Positions 29,803-38,771 of a DNA stretch of 64,000 nt are shown here, one piece after another. The stretch is from Mitsuaria sp. GD03876 (lineage in GTDB: Bacteria > Pseudomonadota > Gammaproteobacteria > Burkholderiales > Burkholderiaceae_C). Below the pieces are notes generated by a model. That model was not told the origin of the DNA and made no database searches. It saw nothing but the letters and a program-made list of their open reading frames with translations. How positions within the stretch are numbered: the first letter of the stretch is position 1; every line of letters starts with the position of its first letter. Location of the stretch: assembly GCF_029840635.1 (NCBI RefSeq), contig NZ_JAOCCU010000020.1, positions 51,234 through 115,233 on the forward strand. Reading direction: 5' to 3'. A program made the translations under genes and the position numbers.

Positions 29803-31017
29803 TCAGGGCGCGGTTTCGGCGGTGGTCAGCGCCAGCGCCTCGTGCAGCACGCGGCCGAGCTTGTCGACGCCTTCGGCGATCAGGTCCGGCGTCAGCGTCA
29901 CGAAGGACAGGCGCAGCGTGCGCGGATCGGGCTGGTGCGCGTAGAACGCGGCGCCCGGCACGTAGGCGATGCCGGCGTCCACCGCGCGGGGCAGCAGGGC
30001 CATCGCGTCCAGGCCCTCGGGCAGGCGGATCCAGAAGAACATGCCGCCTTCCGGGGTCTGCCATTCGCAGCCCGGGGGCAGGCACTCGGCCAGCGCCTTG
30101 GCCATCGCGTCGCGGTTGGCCTTGTAGCGGGCGCGGATCTTGGGCACGTGCTCGTCCAGGAAGCCGCCCTTGATGACCTCGTGCACCACGCGCTGGTTGA
30201 AGCCCGGCGTGTGCAGGTCGGCGGCCTGCTTGGCCTGCAGCAGCTTCGGGTAGAGCTCGGTCGGGGCGACGATGTAGCCCAGGCGGAAGCCCGGCGTCAG
30301 CACCTTGGAGAACGACCCCAGGTACACGCTGCCCTCGGGCCACAGCGCGCTCAGCGACGGGGGCGCGGGCTGGTCGAACCACAGGTCGCCGTAGGGGTTG
30401 TCCTCGACGATCGGCACGCCGGCCTTGCGCGCGGCGGCGACGACCGCCTCGCGGCGCTGGGCGCTCATCACGCGGCCGGTCGGGTTCTGGTAGTTCGGCA
30501 GCAGGTAGGCGAAGCGGGTGCCCGGCGCGTCGTGCGGCAGCGCCTCGATCGCCGCGGGCAGCGGGCCCTCGTCGTCGCTGGCCAGGCTGGCGAAGATCGG
30601 CTCGTAGGGCGTGAAGGCCTGCAGCGCGCCGAGGTAGGTCGGCGTCTCGACGGCGACCGGCGCGCCGGCGTCGCACAGCAGCTTGCCCACCAGGTCCAGC
30701 CCCTGCTGCGATCCGCTGGTGATCAGCACCTGGTCCGGCGACACCTTCAGGCCCAGCGACGCGACCTTGGCCGCCACCCACTCGCGCAGCGGCGCGAAGC
30801 CCTCGCTGGCGGCGTACTGCAGCGCTTCCTTGGCGTTGTGGGTCAGCACGCGGTCGCAGGCGGTCTTGATGGCCTCGACCGGGAACGTGTCCGCGCTGGG
30901 CAGGCCGCCGGCCATCGACAGGATGCCTGGCTTCTCGGTGACCTTCAGGATCTCTCGGATGATGGACGGGTTCATGCGCGCGGCGCGGCGGGCTTGCGTC
31001 CAGGGACTGCGGTTCAT
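29803..31017 (-). CDS. PLP-dependent aminotransferase, class I/II (LysN/ARO8-like)
   Basis: 404 residues. It has the MocR-type aminotransferase layout without the HTH part. The N-terminus SIIREILKVTEKPGILSMAGG is followed by ITSGSQQGLDLVGKLL, NPTGRVMS (substrate and phosphate contacts), VEDNPYGDLWFD with the PLP-stacking Asp, and the PLP lysine in GSFSKVLTPGFRLGYI. Relatives include 2-aminoadipate transaminase and broad aromatic or branched-chain aminotransferases. It is divergent from a MocR regulator 93 nt away, which probably controls it. Confidence 0.92.
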   Translation of the reverse strand: MNRSPWTQARRAARMNPSIIREILKVTEKPGILSMAGGLPSADTFPVEAIKTACDRVLTHNAKEALQYAASEGFAPLREWVAAKVASLGLKVSPDQVLITSGSQQGLDLVGKLLCDAGAPVAVETPTYLGALQAFTPYEPIFASLASDDEGPLPAAIEALPHDAPGTRFAYLLPNYQNPTGRVMSAQRREAVVAAARKAGVPIVEDNPYGDLWFDQPAPPSLSALWPEGSVYLGSFSKVLTPGFRLGYIVAPTELYPKLLQAKQAADLHTPGFNQRVVHEVIKGGFLDEHVPKIRARYKANRDAMAKALAECLPPGCEWQTPEGGMFFWIRLPEGLDAMALLPRAVDAGIAYVPGAAFYAHQPDPRTLRLSFVTLTPDLIAEGVDKLGRVLHEALALTTAETAP

Positions 31018-31070
31018 GGGGGGTTGTCTCCGGTTGAGCGGCCCAGTCTAGTGCGTCGACCAGCACAGAA

Positions 31071-31083
31071 CCAATACACTTGG
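31071..31083. promoter_or_regulatory. Palindrome CCAA-TACAC-TTGG between aminotransferase and MocR genes
   Basis: This small dyad lies in the middle of the 93-nt divergent spacer. ATACA (within the palindrome) and TGTAT (31101-31106 region) also form an outer inverted pair. Autoregulating MocR proteins bind in such spacers, so this is a candidate site only. Confidence 0.35.
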
Positions 31084-31110
31084 CCATACCACCGCATCCT
31101 CTGTATCGGC

Positions 31111-32583
31111 ATGGACAGCAGCACAGTGAACGCCGGCATGAGCGCCTCGTCGAGCGCGAATGTGGCACCGGTCGCCCTCTCCCGCAACGCCAGCCAGCCG
31201 CTGGCGCAACAGCTGGCGCAGCGCTTCGCGGCGCGGATCCAGCAGCGGCTGCTGCTGCCGGGCGCGCGGCTGCCCTCGGTGCGGGACTGCGCGCGGCACC
31301 ACGGCGTGAGCCCCTACACGGTGGTCGCGGCCTATGACCAGCTGCTCGCCCAGGGCCTGCTGGAAGCCCGCAAGAAGCGAGGGTTTTTCGTTCGCGAAAC
31401 CCGCGTGGTGCCGACGCGCGCGCCGGCCGTCGCCGAAATGCCGACGGCGTCGCCGCTGCCGCCGCCGGTCGACGCCAGCGCGCTGATCCGGGGCATGTTC
31501 CAGGCGGACGCGCGGCGCTCGCCGGGCCTGGGGACGCTGCCGGCGGAATGGCTGGACCTGGGGCTGCTGCAGTCGACGCTGCGCCGGCTGGCCGCCAACG
31601 CCGACGACGCCCTGCTCTCGGGCTATGGCGAGCCGCTGGGCGACGAGCGTCTGCGCCGCGCGCTGTCGCGGCGGCTGCTGGACATCGCCGTCCAGGCGGC
31701 GCCGGACCAGATCATGAGCACGGTGGGCGCCACGCACGGCCTGGACCTGATCACGCGGGCCTTCCTGGAACCGGGTGACGCGGTGCTGGTCGACGACCCG
31801 GGCTGGGCGATCGAGTACGCGCGGCTCTCGCAGGCCGGCATGCGGCTGCTGCCGGTGCCGCGCGGCGCGCAGGGACCGGACATGGCGGTGATGCGGCGGC
31901 TGATCGAGGAACACCGGCCGCGGATGTACGTGACGGTGTCGGTGCTGCACAACCCGACGGGCGCGACGCTGGACCTGGCGCACGCGCACCAGGTGCTGCA
32001 GCTGGCGCACGAGCACGACCTGCTCATCGTCGAGGACGACACCTACGCGCTGTTCGCGCCGAACCATGCGCCGCGCCTGGCGGCGCTGGACCAGCTGAGG
32101 CGGACGATCTACGTCTCGGGCTTCTCGAAGATGCTGTCGCCGGCCTGGCGGGTCGGCTTCGTCGCGGCGAGCCCGGACCGCATGGCGCGGCTGACCGAGC
32201 TGAAGCTGCTGGCCTCGCTGACGACCAGTCCGCTGATGGACCGCGCGGTGGCGCTGTGCCTGGAGCAGGGCCTGCTGCGCAAGCATGCGGAGCGGATCTC
32301 GGCGCGGCTCGTGGCGGCGCGGCAGCGCTGCGTGCGGCTGGTCGAGGACGCGGGCTGCCGCTTCGCCGCGACGCCGGCGGGGTTGTTCGGCTGGGTCGAC
32401 GCGGGCGTGGATACGGAGCGGCTGGCGCCGGTGATGATGGACCAGGGCTGGCTGATCGCGCCGGGCATCCTGTTCAGCCCGACGCGCACGCCGGGCACGC
32501 TGATGCGGATCAACTTCGCGACCTCGCAGGATCCGAAGTTCTGGCAGGCGATGGCCCGGGCGCGCGAGGCGCTCAAGCGCTGA
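31111..32583 (+). CDS. MocR family (GntR-HTH plus aminotransferase domain) regulator
   Basis: 490 residues; the ATG at 31111 (MDSSTVNAG) is chosen because the frame extends far upstream only as antisense to the aminotransferase. A winged helix of the GntR kind is at about 25-100 (RLPSVRDCARHHGVSPYTVVAAYDQL, then EARKKRGFFV). The rest is a fold-type I aminotransferase domain with NPTGATLDL, EDDTYALF and the PLP lysine in SGFSKMLSPAWRVGF. MocR proteins use PLP or an aldimine as effector and commonly control a divergent enzyme gene, here the aminotransferase. Confidence 0.93.
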   Translation: MDSSTVNAGMSASSSANVAPVALSRNASQPLAQQLAQRFAARIQQRLLLPGARLPSVRDCARHHGVSPYTVVAAYDQLLAQGLLEARKKRGFFVRETRVVPTRAPAVAEMPTASPLPPPVDASALIRGMFQADARRSPGLGTLPAEWLDLGLLQSTLRRLAANADDALLSGYGEPLGDERLRRALSRRLLDIAVQAAPDQIMSTVGATHGLDLITRAFLEPGDAVLVDDPGWAIEYARLSQAGMRLLPVPRGAQGPDMAVMRRLIEEHRPRMYVTVSVLHNPTGATLDLAHAHQVLQLAHEHDLLIVEDDTYALFAPNHAPRLAALDQLRRTIYVSGFSKMLSPAWRVGFVAASPDRMARLTELKLLASLTTSPLMDRAVALCLEQGLLRKHAERISARLVAARQRCVRLVEDAGCRFAATPAGLFGWVDAGVDTERLAPVMMDQGWLIAPGILFSPTRTPGTLMRINFATSQDPKFWQAMARAREALKR

Positions 32584-32644
32584 GCGCGCCGGCGCGATCG
32601 GGCGGCGCCCGGCGGTGACCGCGCGGCGGCTACAGTCGTCGCCC

Positions 32645-33427
32645 ATGAACGCCACCACCTCCTCCCCCGCCGCGCTGGGCGCCGCGCTCGCCGACGCGTG
32701 GACCTCGGACACGCTGCTCGACGACACCGCCTGGTCGCTGCCCGACGAACCCGCGGCCTACGCGGCCCAGGCCGAACTGGCCCGGCGCCTGGACTGGCTG
32801 TCGCCCGGCCGGACGCAGTTCTGGAAATGCGGCGGGTCGTCGCGCGAGGGCGCACTGGGACATTCGCCGCTGCCGCCGATGCGCGCGCGCGAGGTCCGCG
32901 GCCTGCGCAACGGCGGTGATTTCAGCGACCTGGTCCTGATCGGCGCGGAGGCGGAGATCGCGCTGCGCGTCGGCCAGGACGTGACGCCGGAGATGGCGGC
33001 CGCGCTGGTGCCCGGCCAGGCCGAGCATCTGATCGACGCGATGTGCGTGGCCGTCGAATGGCTGGGATCGCGTTGGCAGCGGGGCCTGGCGACGGACAAC
33101 CTGTTGCGGCTGGCGGATGCACAGACCCATGGCGCGCTGGCGCTGGGCCCGTGGCAGGCGTGGAAGCCGGGCCATGACTGGGCGAACCAGTCCTGCGAGC
33201 TGATCGTCGGCGACCAGCCGCCGATGGGCGGCATCGGCGGCCACGGCCTGAACGATCCGGCCTGGGTCGTCGCCGGATGGCTTCAGGAAGCGACGCGGAC
33301 CGGCCTCACCGTGCCGGCGGGGAGTGTCGTGACGACGGGCTCCTGGCGCGTCGCCACGAAGCTGTCGAAGGGCGCGACGGTCACCGCGCGCTATCCGGGC
33401 CTGGGCGAACTCTCGGTCCGAACCTGA
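32645..33427 (+). CDS. 2-keto-4-pentenoate hydratase-like (MhpD/FAH fold) protein
   Basis: 260 residues, started at MNATTSSPAALG. It resembles the hydratase/decarboxylase branch of the FAH superfamily: ALADAW at the start, IGAEAEIALRVGQDV carrying the metal-binding E-A-E context, and DQPPMGGIGGHGLNDPAWVVAGWL with VPAGSVVTTGSW near the end. Such enzymes act on 2-hydroxypentadienoate or 2-oxo-4-oxalocrotonate in meta-cleavage pathways, but no such cluster surrounds it. It lies 61 nt after the MocR gene on the same strand and may be co-transcribed. Confidence 0.78.
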   Translation: MNATTSSPAALGAALADAWTSDTLLDDTAWSLPDEPAAYAAQAELARRLDWLSPGRTQFWKCGGSSREGALGHSPLPPMRAREVRGLRNGGDFSDLVLIGAEAEIALRVGQDVTPEMAAALVPGQAEHLIDAMCVAVEWLGSRWQRGLATDNLLRLADAQTHGALALGPWQAWKPGHDWANQSCELIVGDQPPMGGIGGHGLNDPAWVVAGWLQEATRTGLTVPAGSVVTTGSWRVATKLSKGATVTARYPGLGELSVRT

Positions 33428-33483
33428 TCCGGCGTCCTCGGTCGCAAAACCGTCGCAGGGCGGTGATGTAGCGGGGCGCGGAC

Positions 33484-33519
33484 AGGGCTTGGGGGTCCTG
33501 GAGGGAGCCCCCATGCCCT
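33484..33519 (-). repeat. TCCCTCC-core hairpin repeat, copy 2
   Basis: A 36-nt imperfect palindrome, minus strand AGGGCATGGGGG...CCCCCAAGCCCT, 33 of 36 positions identical to copy 1, with one compensating pair change. It lies between convergent genes (hydratase-like and uup). Flank similarity extends to about 33465-33545 (GCCAGCACCGGGCTTGGCAC on one side, GTCCGCGCCCCGC on the other). Confidence 0.65.
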
Positions 33520-33562
33520 GGCAGTGCCAAGCCCGGTGCTGGCAGTCCGGCAGGTCAGCCGA

Positions 33563-35446
33563 TCACTTCGCCTCGAGCGCTTCCCAGCGCTCCATCAGCA
33601 CGAGCAGCTCATCGTCGATCTCGGCGCTGCGGTTGGTCACTTCGCTGATCTTGGCGGCACCCTGCTGGTAGAGCTCGGTGCCGTTGAGCAGTGCCTGCAG
33701 GTGCTTCTGCTCGGTCTCGAGCGCGCCGATCCTGCCGGGGATCTCGTCGAGTTCCCGCTGTTCCTTGTAGCTGAGCTTGCGCTTGGTCGCGACCACCGGT
33801 GCCGCGGCCGCGGCCGGGGCGGGCGCGGGGGCCGGTGCCGCCGCGGCGACGGGCGCCTGACGCGCCTTCAGGTCGGCCGCCCGCTGGGACTGCTTGAGCC
33901 AGTCCTCGACGTCGCCTTCGTACTCGCGCCACTTGCCCTCGCCTTCGCTGACGATGGTGGAGGTCACGACGTTGTCGAGGAAGCGCCGGTCGTGGCTGAC
34001 CAGGAACACGGTGCCGTCGTACTCGGCCAGCAGTTCCTCGAGCAGTTCCAGCGTCTCGATGTCGAGGTCGTTGGTCGGTTCGTCCAGCACCAGCACGTTG
34101 GCCGGGCGCGCGAACAGCCGGGCCAGCAGCAGCCGGTTGCGCTCGCCGCCGGACAGGCTGGACACCGGCGATTCGGCGCGAGCCGGCGAGAACAGGAAGT
34201 CGCCCAGGTAGCTCTTGACGTGCTTGCGCTGGTTGCCGATCTCGATCCACTCGCTGCCCGGGCTGATGGTGTCGGCCAGCGTCGCGTTCAGGTTGAGCGC
34301 GTCGCGCATCTGGTCGAAGTAGGCGACCGACATCTTGGTCCCCAGCCGCACGGTGCCGCTGTCGGGCGGCAGCTCGCCGAGGATCATCTTCAGCAGCGTC
34401 GTCTTGCCGGCGCCGTTCGGGCCGATCAGGCCGACCTTGTCGCCGCGCAGGATGGTGCCGGTGAACTTGTCGACGATGACGCGGTCGCCGAAGCGCTTGG
34501 AGACGTTCTCCAGCTCCGCGACGATCTTGCCGCTGGACTCGCCGGTGGCGATGTCCAGCCGCACCTTGCCCTGCACGTCGCGGCGGGCCGCGTGTTCGTT
34601 GCGCATCTCGTGCAGGCGCTGCACGCGGGCGACGCTGCGGGTGCGGCGGGCCTCGACACCCTTGCGGATCCAGATCTCCTCCTGCGCCAGCAGCTTGTCG
34701 AAGCGGGCGTTGGCCAGCGCCTCGTTCTCCAGCTCGTAGGCCTTGGCGGCCTGGAAGGCGGCGAAGTTGCCGGGATAGCCGCGCAACTGGCCGCGGTCGA
34801 GCTCGACGATGCGGTTGGCGACGTTGTCCAGGAAGGCGCGGTCGTGGGTGATCAGCAGCAGGGAGCCCTTGAAGCCGTTGAGCAGCTCCTCGAGCCAGCG
34901 GATCGCGTCCAGGTCCAGGTGGTTGGTGGGTTCGTCCAGCAGCAGCACGTCGGGCTGCGCGACCAGCGCGCGGGCCAGCGCGACGCGTTTCTTCAGGCCG
35001 CCGGAGAGTTCGCCGACCTTGCGCTGGCCGTCCAGGCCGAGGCGGTGCAGCGTCTCGTCGACGCGCTGTTCCCAGTTCCAGGCGCCGATCTGCTCGATGC
35101 GCTCCTGGACCCAGGCGAGGTCGTCGTTCTCGTCGTGGGCCTCGTAGCGCTCGCGCAGCGCCTTGGCCTCGGCGACGCCCTCGCTGACGACGTCGAAGAT
35201 CGTCGCCTCGGGGCGGAGTTCGGGTTCCTGCGGGACGTAGACGCTGGTCAGGCCCTTCTCGAGCTGCAGCAGGCCGTCGTCGAGTTTCTCGATGCCGGCG
35301 AGGATCTTCAGCATCGAGGACTTGCCGGTGCCGTTGCGGCCGATCAGGCCGACGCGGTCGCCGGTTTCGAGGGAGAAATTCGCGCCGTCGAGCAGCGGCA
35401 CGTGGCCGAAGGCGAGGTGGGCGTTGGAGAGGGAGAGGACAGCCAT
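33563..35446 (-). CDS. uup: ABC-F family ATPase Uup
   Basis: 627 residues. Two ABC domains lie in tandem: the first has Walker A GRNGTGKS near residue 40 and signature LSGGLKKR; the second has GPNGAGKT near 345 and LSGGERNR. No membrane segment is present. A Pro/Ala-rich linker (about 530-560) leads to a C-terminal coiled coil ending in LLVLMERWEALEAK, the feature that separates Uup from EttA and YheS. Uup binds ribosomes and branched DNA and affects transposon excision in E. coli. The gene converges on the hydratase-like gene. Confidence 0.93.
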   Translation of the reverse strand: MAVLSLSNAHLAFGHVPLLDGANFSLETGDRVGLIGRNGTGKSSMLKILAGIEKLDDGLLQLEKGLTSVYVPQEPELRPEATIFDVVSEGVAEAKALRERYEAHDENDDLAWVQERIEQIGAWNWEQRVDETLHRLGLDGQRKVGELSGGLKKRVALARALVAQPDVLLLDEPTNHLDLDAIRWLEELLNGFKGSLLLITHDRAFLDNVANRIVELDRGQLRGYPGNFAAFQAAKAYELENEALANARFDKLLAQEEIWIRKGVEARRTRSVARVQRLHEMRNEHAARRDVQGKVRLDIATGESSGKIVAELENVSKRFGDRVIVDKFTGTILRGDKVGLIGPNGAGKTTLLKMILGELPPDSGTVRLGTKMSVAYFDQMRDALNLNATLADTISPGSEWIEIGNQRKHVKSYLGDFLFSPARAESPVSSLSGGERNRLLLARLFARPANVLVLDEPTNDLDIETLELLEELLAEYDGTVFLVSHDRRFLDNVVTSTIVSEGEGKWREYEGDVEDWLKQSQRAADLKARQAPVAAAAPAPAPAPAAAAAPVVATKRKLSYKEQRELDEIPGRIGALETEQKHLQALLNGTELYQQGAAKISEVTNRSAEIDDELLVLMERWEALEAK

Positions 35447-35473
35447 CGGGCGATTGTCCTCGATGGCTGAAAC

Positions 35474-35520
35474 ACCCCCTCACCCCGGCCCTCTCCCCCT
35501 CCCGGGGGCGAGGGGGTCGT
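35474..35520. repeat. CCCTCACCCC-type intergenic repeat, single copy
   Basis: CCCCCTCACCCCGGCCCTCT is followed by CCCCCTCCCGGGGGCGAGGG, a hairpin-forming unit related to the pair at 15526. It lies in the short gap between the uup start and the AraC-type gene stop. Confidence 0.65.
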
Positions 35521-35540
35521 TCAGGTGGCGTCGCGGGGCC

Positions 35541-36425
35541 TCACACCCAGACGCGGTAGGCCCAGAAAGCCTCGTCCTGGTCGACGCGCCGGCGCAGTTC
35601 CTCCGGGCTGAAACCGCTCAGGCGGCGGGTTTCCCGGCACAGGTGCGCCTGGTCCGCGTAGCCGTGGTCCTGGGCCAGCGCGCTCCAGATCACCTCGCCC
35701 TCGTCCTCCTGTTGCCGGCGCACGTCGTGGAACGCCGCCTCGGCGCGGCTGACCAGCCGCAGCGCGCGCAGGCTTTGGCCGCTCCATTGCTTGATGCGGC
35801 GTTCGGCCTGGCGGACGCTGCGGCCGTGGCCGGCGGCGATCGCGCGCAGCGCCAGGTGCTGCATCCAGCCGGCGTAACCGCGCGGCGCGGGGTCGTCCTC
35901 CCGCACGCGGTCGCGCACCGCGCGCCAGCGCGGCAGCAGGAAGTCCTCCAGCGTGCGGCGGGCCTCGTGTTCGTCGCGCGCGGCGAGCATCGCGGCGTCG
36001 AGCGCGCGCCAGTCCGGGTCGTCGAGGACCGACATCGGCAGCATCTGGTCCTTGAGCAGGCCGAGGTCGACACCGGTCAGCGCCTGCAGGGCCTCCGGCC
36101 GCATCGCGACCATGAAGACACGCGTGTCGGCGGTCGCCTGGAAACGCCGGGGACCACTGCGCGGGCCGCCGATCACCCCCGCCGGCAGCCAGTCGCCCGG
36201 GGCGCCCTCGAGGGTCAGCTCGCGCACGCGGCCGGCGAGCGTCCAGCTCAGTCCGCACAGCGGCGTCGCGGGGAACCAGCTCTGGCACTGGGCGTCGCTG
36301 AGCGCGTGGCCCTGCGTGGCGGCGGCGGAGAGGTCGCGCCACAGGTAGGCGTAGAGGCAGCCGTCCAGCGCGCGCGGCGGGATGCGCAGTCGCGCGACGG
36401 TGGCGGGATGCAGCGGAGCGTCCAT
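35541..36425 (-). CDS. AraC-type transcriptional regulator
   Basis: 294 residues, started at MDAPLHPATVARLRIPP; the frame stays open upstream but overlaps the divergent promoter. Residues about 1-170 form an effector-type N-domain without recognised motif. The C-terminal about 100 residues carry two HTH motifs of the AraC/XylS kind (SVRQAERRIKQWSGQSLRALRLVSRAEAAF, then AQDHGYADQAHLCRETRRLSGFSPEELRR). It is divergent from the cytochrome P450 gene with 112 nt between starts, so it probably regulates that gene. Confidence 0.85.
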   Translation of the reverse strand: MDAPLHPATVARLRIPPRALDGCLYAYLWRDLSAAATQGHALSDAQCQSWFPATPLCGLSWTLAGRVRELTLEGAPGDWLPAGVIGGPRSGPRRFQATADTRVFMVAMRPEALQALTGVDLGLLKDQMLPMSVLDDPDWRALDAAMLAARDEHEARRTLEDFLLPRWRAVRDRVREDDPAPRGYAGWMQHLALRAIAAGHGRSVRQAERRIKQWSGQSLRALRLVSRAEAAFHDVRRQQEDEGEVIWSALAQDHGYADQAHLCRETRRLSGFSPEELRRRVDQDEAFWAYRVWV

Positions 36426-36537
36426 GGCGGCGCAGTCTAGGCGCCCTCGCCCGCGGCCGCGCGCCCGAGCGGCTTGTCCCCGTGGATGTCGCTTCGATTC
36501 AAGACGCCGGGCCGCGCCGCGCGGACGATCCGCCGCC

Positions 36538-37920
36538 ATGAGCCACGTCCTTGCGATCCCCGACACCGTCCCCGGCCCGCGCCCGCGTTGGGCCGGGCTG
36601 CCCGAGGTCCTCTCGATGCGCCGCGACTACCTCGGCCATTTCCGGCGCTTGCAACAGCGCCACGGGGATGTGGTGCACCAGCGGCTGCTCGGGCTGGACG
36701 ACTACAACTTCTTCCACCCGGACCATGTCCGCGAGCTGCTGATCGCCAGCCACGACGGGATGATCCGCTGGCAGCGCGCGACGCAGGTCTTCGCCGACGC
36801 CCACGGCCAGAGCGTGCTGGTGGCCGAGGGCCCGGCCTGGCAGCGCCAGCGCAAGCTGCTGCAGCCGGGGTTCTCGCCGCAGCGGGTGCAGGGCTTCGTG
36901 CCGCTGATGGTCGAGGCGTCGCGCCAGGCGCTCGACCGCGCGGTGCCGGCCGGCGCCGGGGCGGCCGAGGTCGACTTCGAAGGGCTGATGACGCTGCTGA
37001 CGATGGACGTGATCCTCCAGACGCTGTTCGCCACCAGCGGCGTCGAACGCGGCGAGGCCTCGGCCGAGGCGGCCTGGGCGGTGCATGAACTGGGCCGCGT
37101 GGCGATGGGCGAGATGTACGTGCCGGTCAGCGCGCCGCTGTGGGCGCCGTGGAAACGCGGCAAGCGCCGCGCGCTGCAGGCGCTGGACGGACTGATCCGG
37201 GGGCATGTCGCGCGACGGCGCGCGGCGGAGCCGGCCGAAGCGGGCGGCGACCTGCTGGCGCTGCTGATGTCGCTGCGCGACGAGACCGGCCAGGGCCTCG
37301 ACGACACCGCCTTGCGCGACGAGTGCATGACGACTTTCCTCGCCGGCCACGAGACGACAGCCGCGGCGCTCACCTGGTGGGGCTGGTGCATGGCCGCGCA
37401 TCCGCAGGCGCAGCGGCGGGCGGCCGACGAAGTCGACGCGGTGCTCGGCGGACGCGCGCCGACGGCCGCGGACCTGACGCGCCTGTCGTGGCTGAGCCTG
37501 TGCATCAAGGAGACGCTGCGGCTGTACCCGCCAGCACCGGCGCTGTTCTCGCGCCAGGCGAGCGACACGCTGTCGATCGCGGGCCTGACGCTGCGGCGCG
37601 GCGCGCTGTTGCGCATCACGCCCGGCGTGATCCAGCGCGATCCGCGCTGGTTCGAGGATCCCGATGACTTCCGTCCCGAGCGCTTCGATCCGGCCAGCGG
37701 TCACGCCGAGATCCCGCGCGGCGCGTGGATGCCCTTCGGCGCGGGGCCGCGGGTGTGCCTGGGCAGCCACTTCGCGCTGACGGAGATCACGCTGGTCGCG
37801 GCGATGGTGCTGCAACGCTTCGGGCTCGGCGCGGTGCCCGACGCGCCACCGCCGGAGCCGGTGCTTCAGATCACGCTGCGGCCGAGGCATCCGTTGCGGC
37901 TGCGCCTGCTTCCGCGCTGA
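36538..37920 (+). CDS. Cytochrome P450
   Basis: 460 residues, begun at MSHVLAIPDTVPGPRPRW. The haem loop FGAGPRVCLGSHFALTE holds the axial Cys407, the K-helix reads KETLRLYP with the E-R pair, and the I-helix reads LAGHETTAAALTWW. No membrane anchor is present, so it is probably soluble and needs separate ferredoxin partners; none is encoded nearby. Sequence style resembles CYP4/102-like fatty-acid or alkane hydroxylases more than the CYP101 type, which is an impression only. A terminator follows. Confidence 0.93.
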   Translation: MSHVLAIPDTVPGPRPRWAGLPEVLSMRRDYLGHFRRLQQRHGDVVHQRLLGLDDYNFFHPDHVRELLIASHDGMIRWQRATQVFADAHGQSVLVAEGPAWQRQRKLLQPGFSPQRVQGFVPLMVEASRQALDRAVPAGAGAAEVDFEGLMTLLTMDVILQTLFATSGVERGEASAEAAWAVHELGRVAMGEMYVPVSAPLWAPWKRGKRRALQALDGLIRGHVARRRAAEPAEAGGDLLALLMSLRDETGQGLDDTALRDECMTTFLAGHETTAAALTWWGWCMAAHPQAQRRAADEVDAVLGGRAPTAADLTRLSWLSLCIKETLRLYPPAPALFSRQASDTLSIAGLTLRRGALLRITPGVIQRDPRWFEDPDDFRPERFDPASGHAEIPRGAWMPFGAGPRVCLGSHFALTEITLVAAMVLQRFGLGAVPDAPPPEPVLQITLRPRHPLRLRLLPR

Positions 37921-37964
37921 GGTCGTTCGCGCCACGTCGCGCCCAGGGGTCGACGCGGTGTTTC

Positions 37965-38001
37965 CCGCGCGCGCGGCGCTGTCCGCCCGCGCGGAATTTT
38001 T
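37965..38001 (+). terminator. Intrinsic terminator after the P450 gene
   Basis: CCGCGCG-C-GCGG / CCGC-C-CGCGCGG forms an 11-bp stem with one C.C mismatch and a 6-nt loop, followed by AATTTTT. It lies 44 nt after the stop codon. Confidence 0.75.
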
Positions 38002-38052
38002 CATTCATGGACGCCCGGCGGTTCGCCCCCTAGGGTGCCGGGCATGAGCCCG

Positions 38053-38655
38053 TCACGCCCCCGCGCCGGCCGCCTCGGAGCCGGTCGCCATCGCGATCGT
38101 CTCCGTCAACCGCACGAAGCTCCCATCCGACAGCTGGATCCGCACCCAGCGCATCCGGCTGGGCAGGATCGGCATGTCCTGCTCGACCGCGGCGCCGGTG
38201 TCGAACTCGACCGCGGCCGGCTGCGGCTCGTACCAGCCCAGCGCGTCCAACCGTTCCTCCTGCGCCACGATCTCGGGCGTCGCGTAGCACCACAGCGCGC
38301 GGCCGATCAGCTCGGCGCGCGGCAGGCGGCAGTGGCGCTCGCGCGCGCTGGACATCGCCAGCAGCCGGTGGCTCAGGTCGCAGATCAGGTGGATGGGCAC
38401 CGGCGCGCGCTCGACCAGGCGGCCGAGCTCGAAGTCCGCCGCGCTGTCCAGCCGCGCCGCCATCAGCCGGCGCAGCGCCTGCTGCTCGTCGAGCGAGGGC
38501 GCGACCAGGCCCGATTCCCAACGCGAGACCGTCGTCTGCGAGACGCCCAGTTCCAGCGCGACGGCGCCCTGCTTCAGGCGACGCAGCGAGCGCCACAGCC
38601 GCAGGCTGCGGCCGAGCTGGCGGGCATCGCAGGACAGCAGCGGCGAATCGTTCAT
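38053..38655 (-). CDS. XRE-family transcriptional regulator
   Basis: 200 residues, started at MNDSPLLSCDARQLG. The HTH is at about residues 15-70 (LRRLKQGAVALELGVSQTTVSRWESG, the classic XRE core). The C-terminal half (about 95-195) contains LLAMSSARERHCRLPRAELIGRALW, which looks like a small PAS-type sensor, so the protein may bind a ligand. It is divergent from an MFS exporter-like gene, 116 nt away, and probably controls it. Confidence 0.85.
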   Translation of the reverse strand: MNDSPLLSCDARQLGRSLRLWRSLRRLKQGAVALELGVSQTTVSRWESGLVAPSLDEQQALRRLMAARLDSAADFELGRLVERAPVPIHLICDLSHRLLAMSSARERHCRLPRAELIGRALWCYATPEIVAQEERLDALGWYEPQPAAVEFDTGAAVEQDMPILPSRMRWVRIQLSDGSFVRLTETIAMATGSEAAGAGA

Positions 38656-38740
38656 GGCGATGAGAAGCGGACGGTGGGCAACGGGACGATGACGGCGGTC
38701 GCGGCCATGAGGATGGACGAATCGCGGAACACCGGCTCGC

Positions 38741-38760
38741 TCGGGCTCGGGCTCGGGCTC
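38741..38760. repeat. Hexanucleotide tandem repeat (TCGGGC) in the XRE/MFS spacer
   Basis: Three perfect TCGGGC units, plus a partial one on each side, end 11 nt before the MFS start codon. Gain or loss of a unit would change promoter or leader spacing by 6 nt without affecting a frame. Confidence 0.6.
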
Positions 38761-38771
38761 AAAGGATCGAG

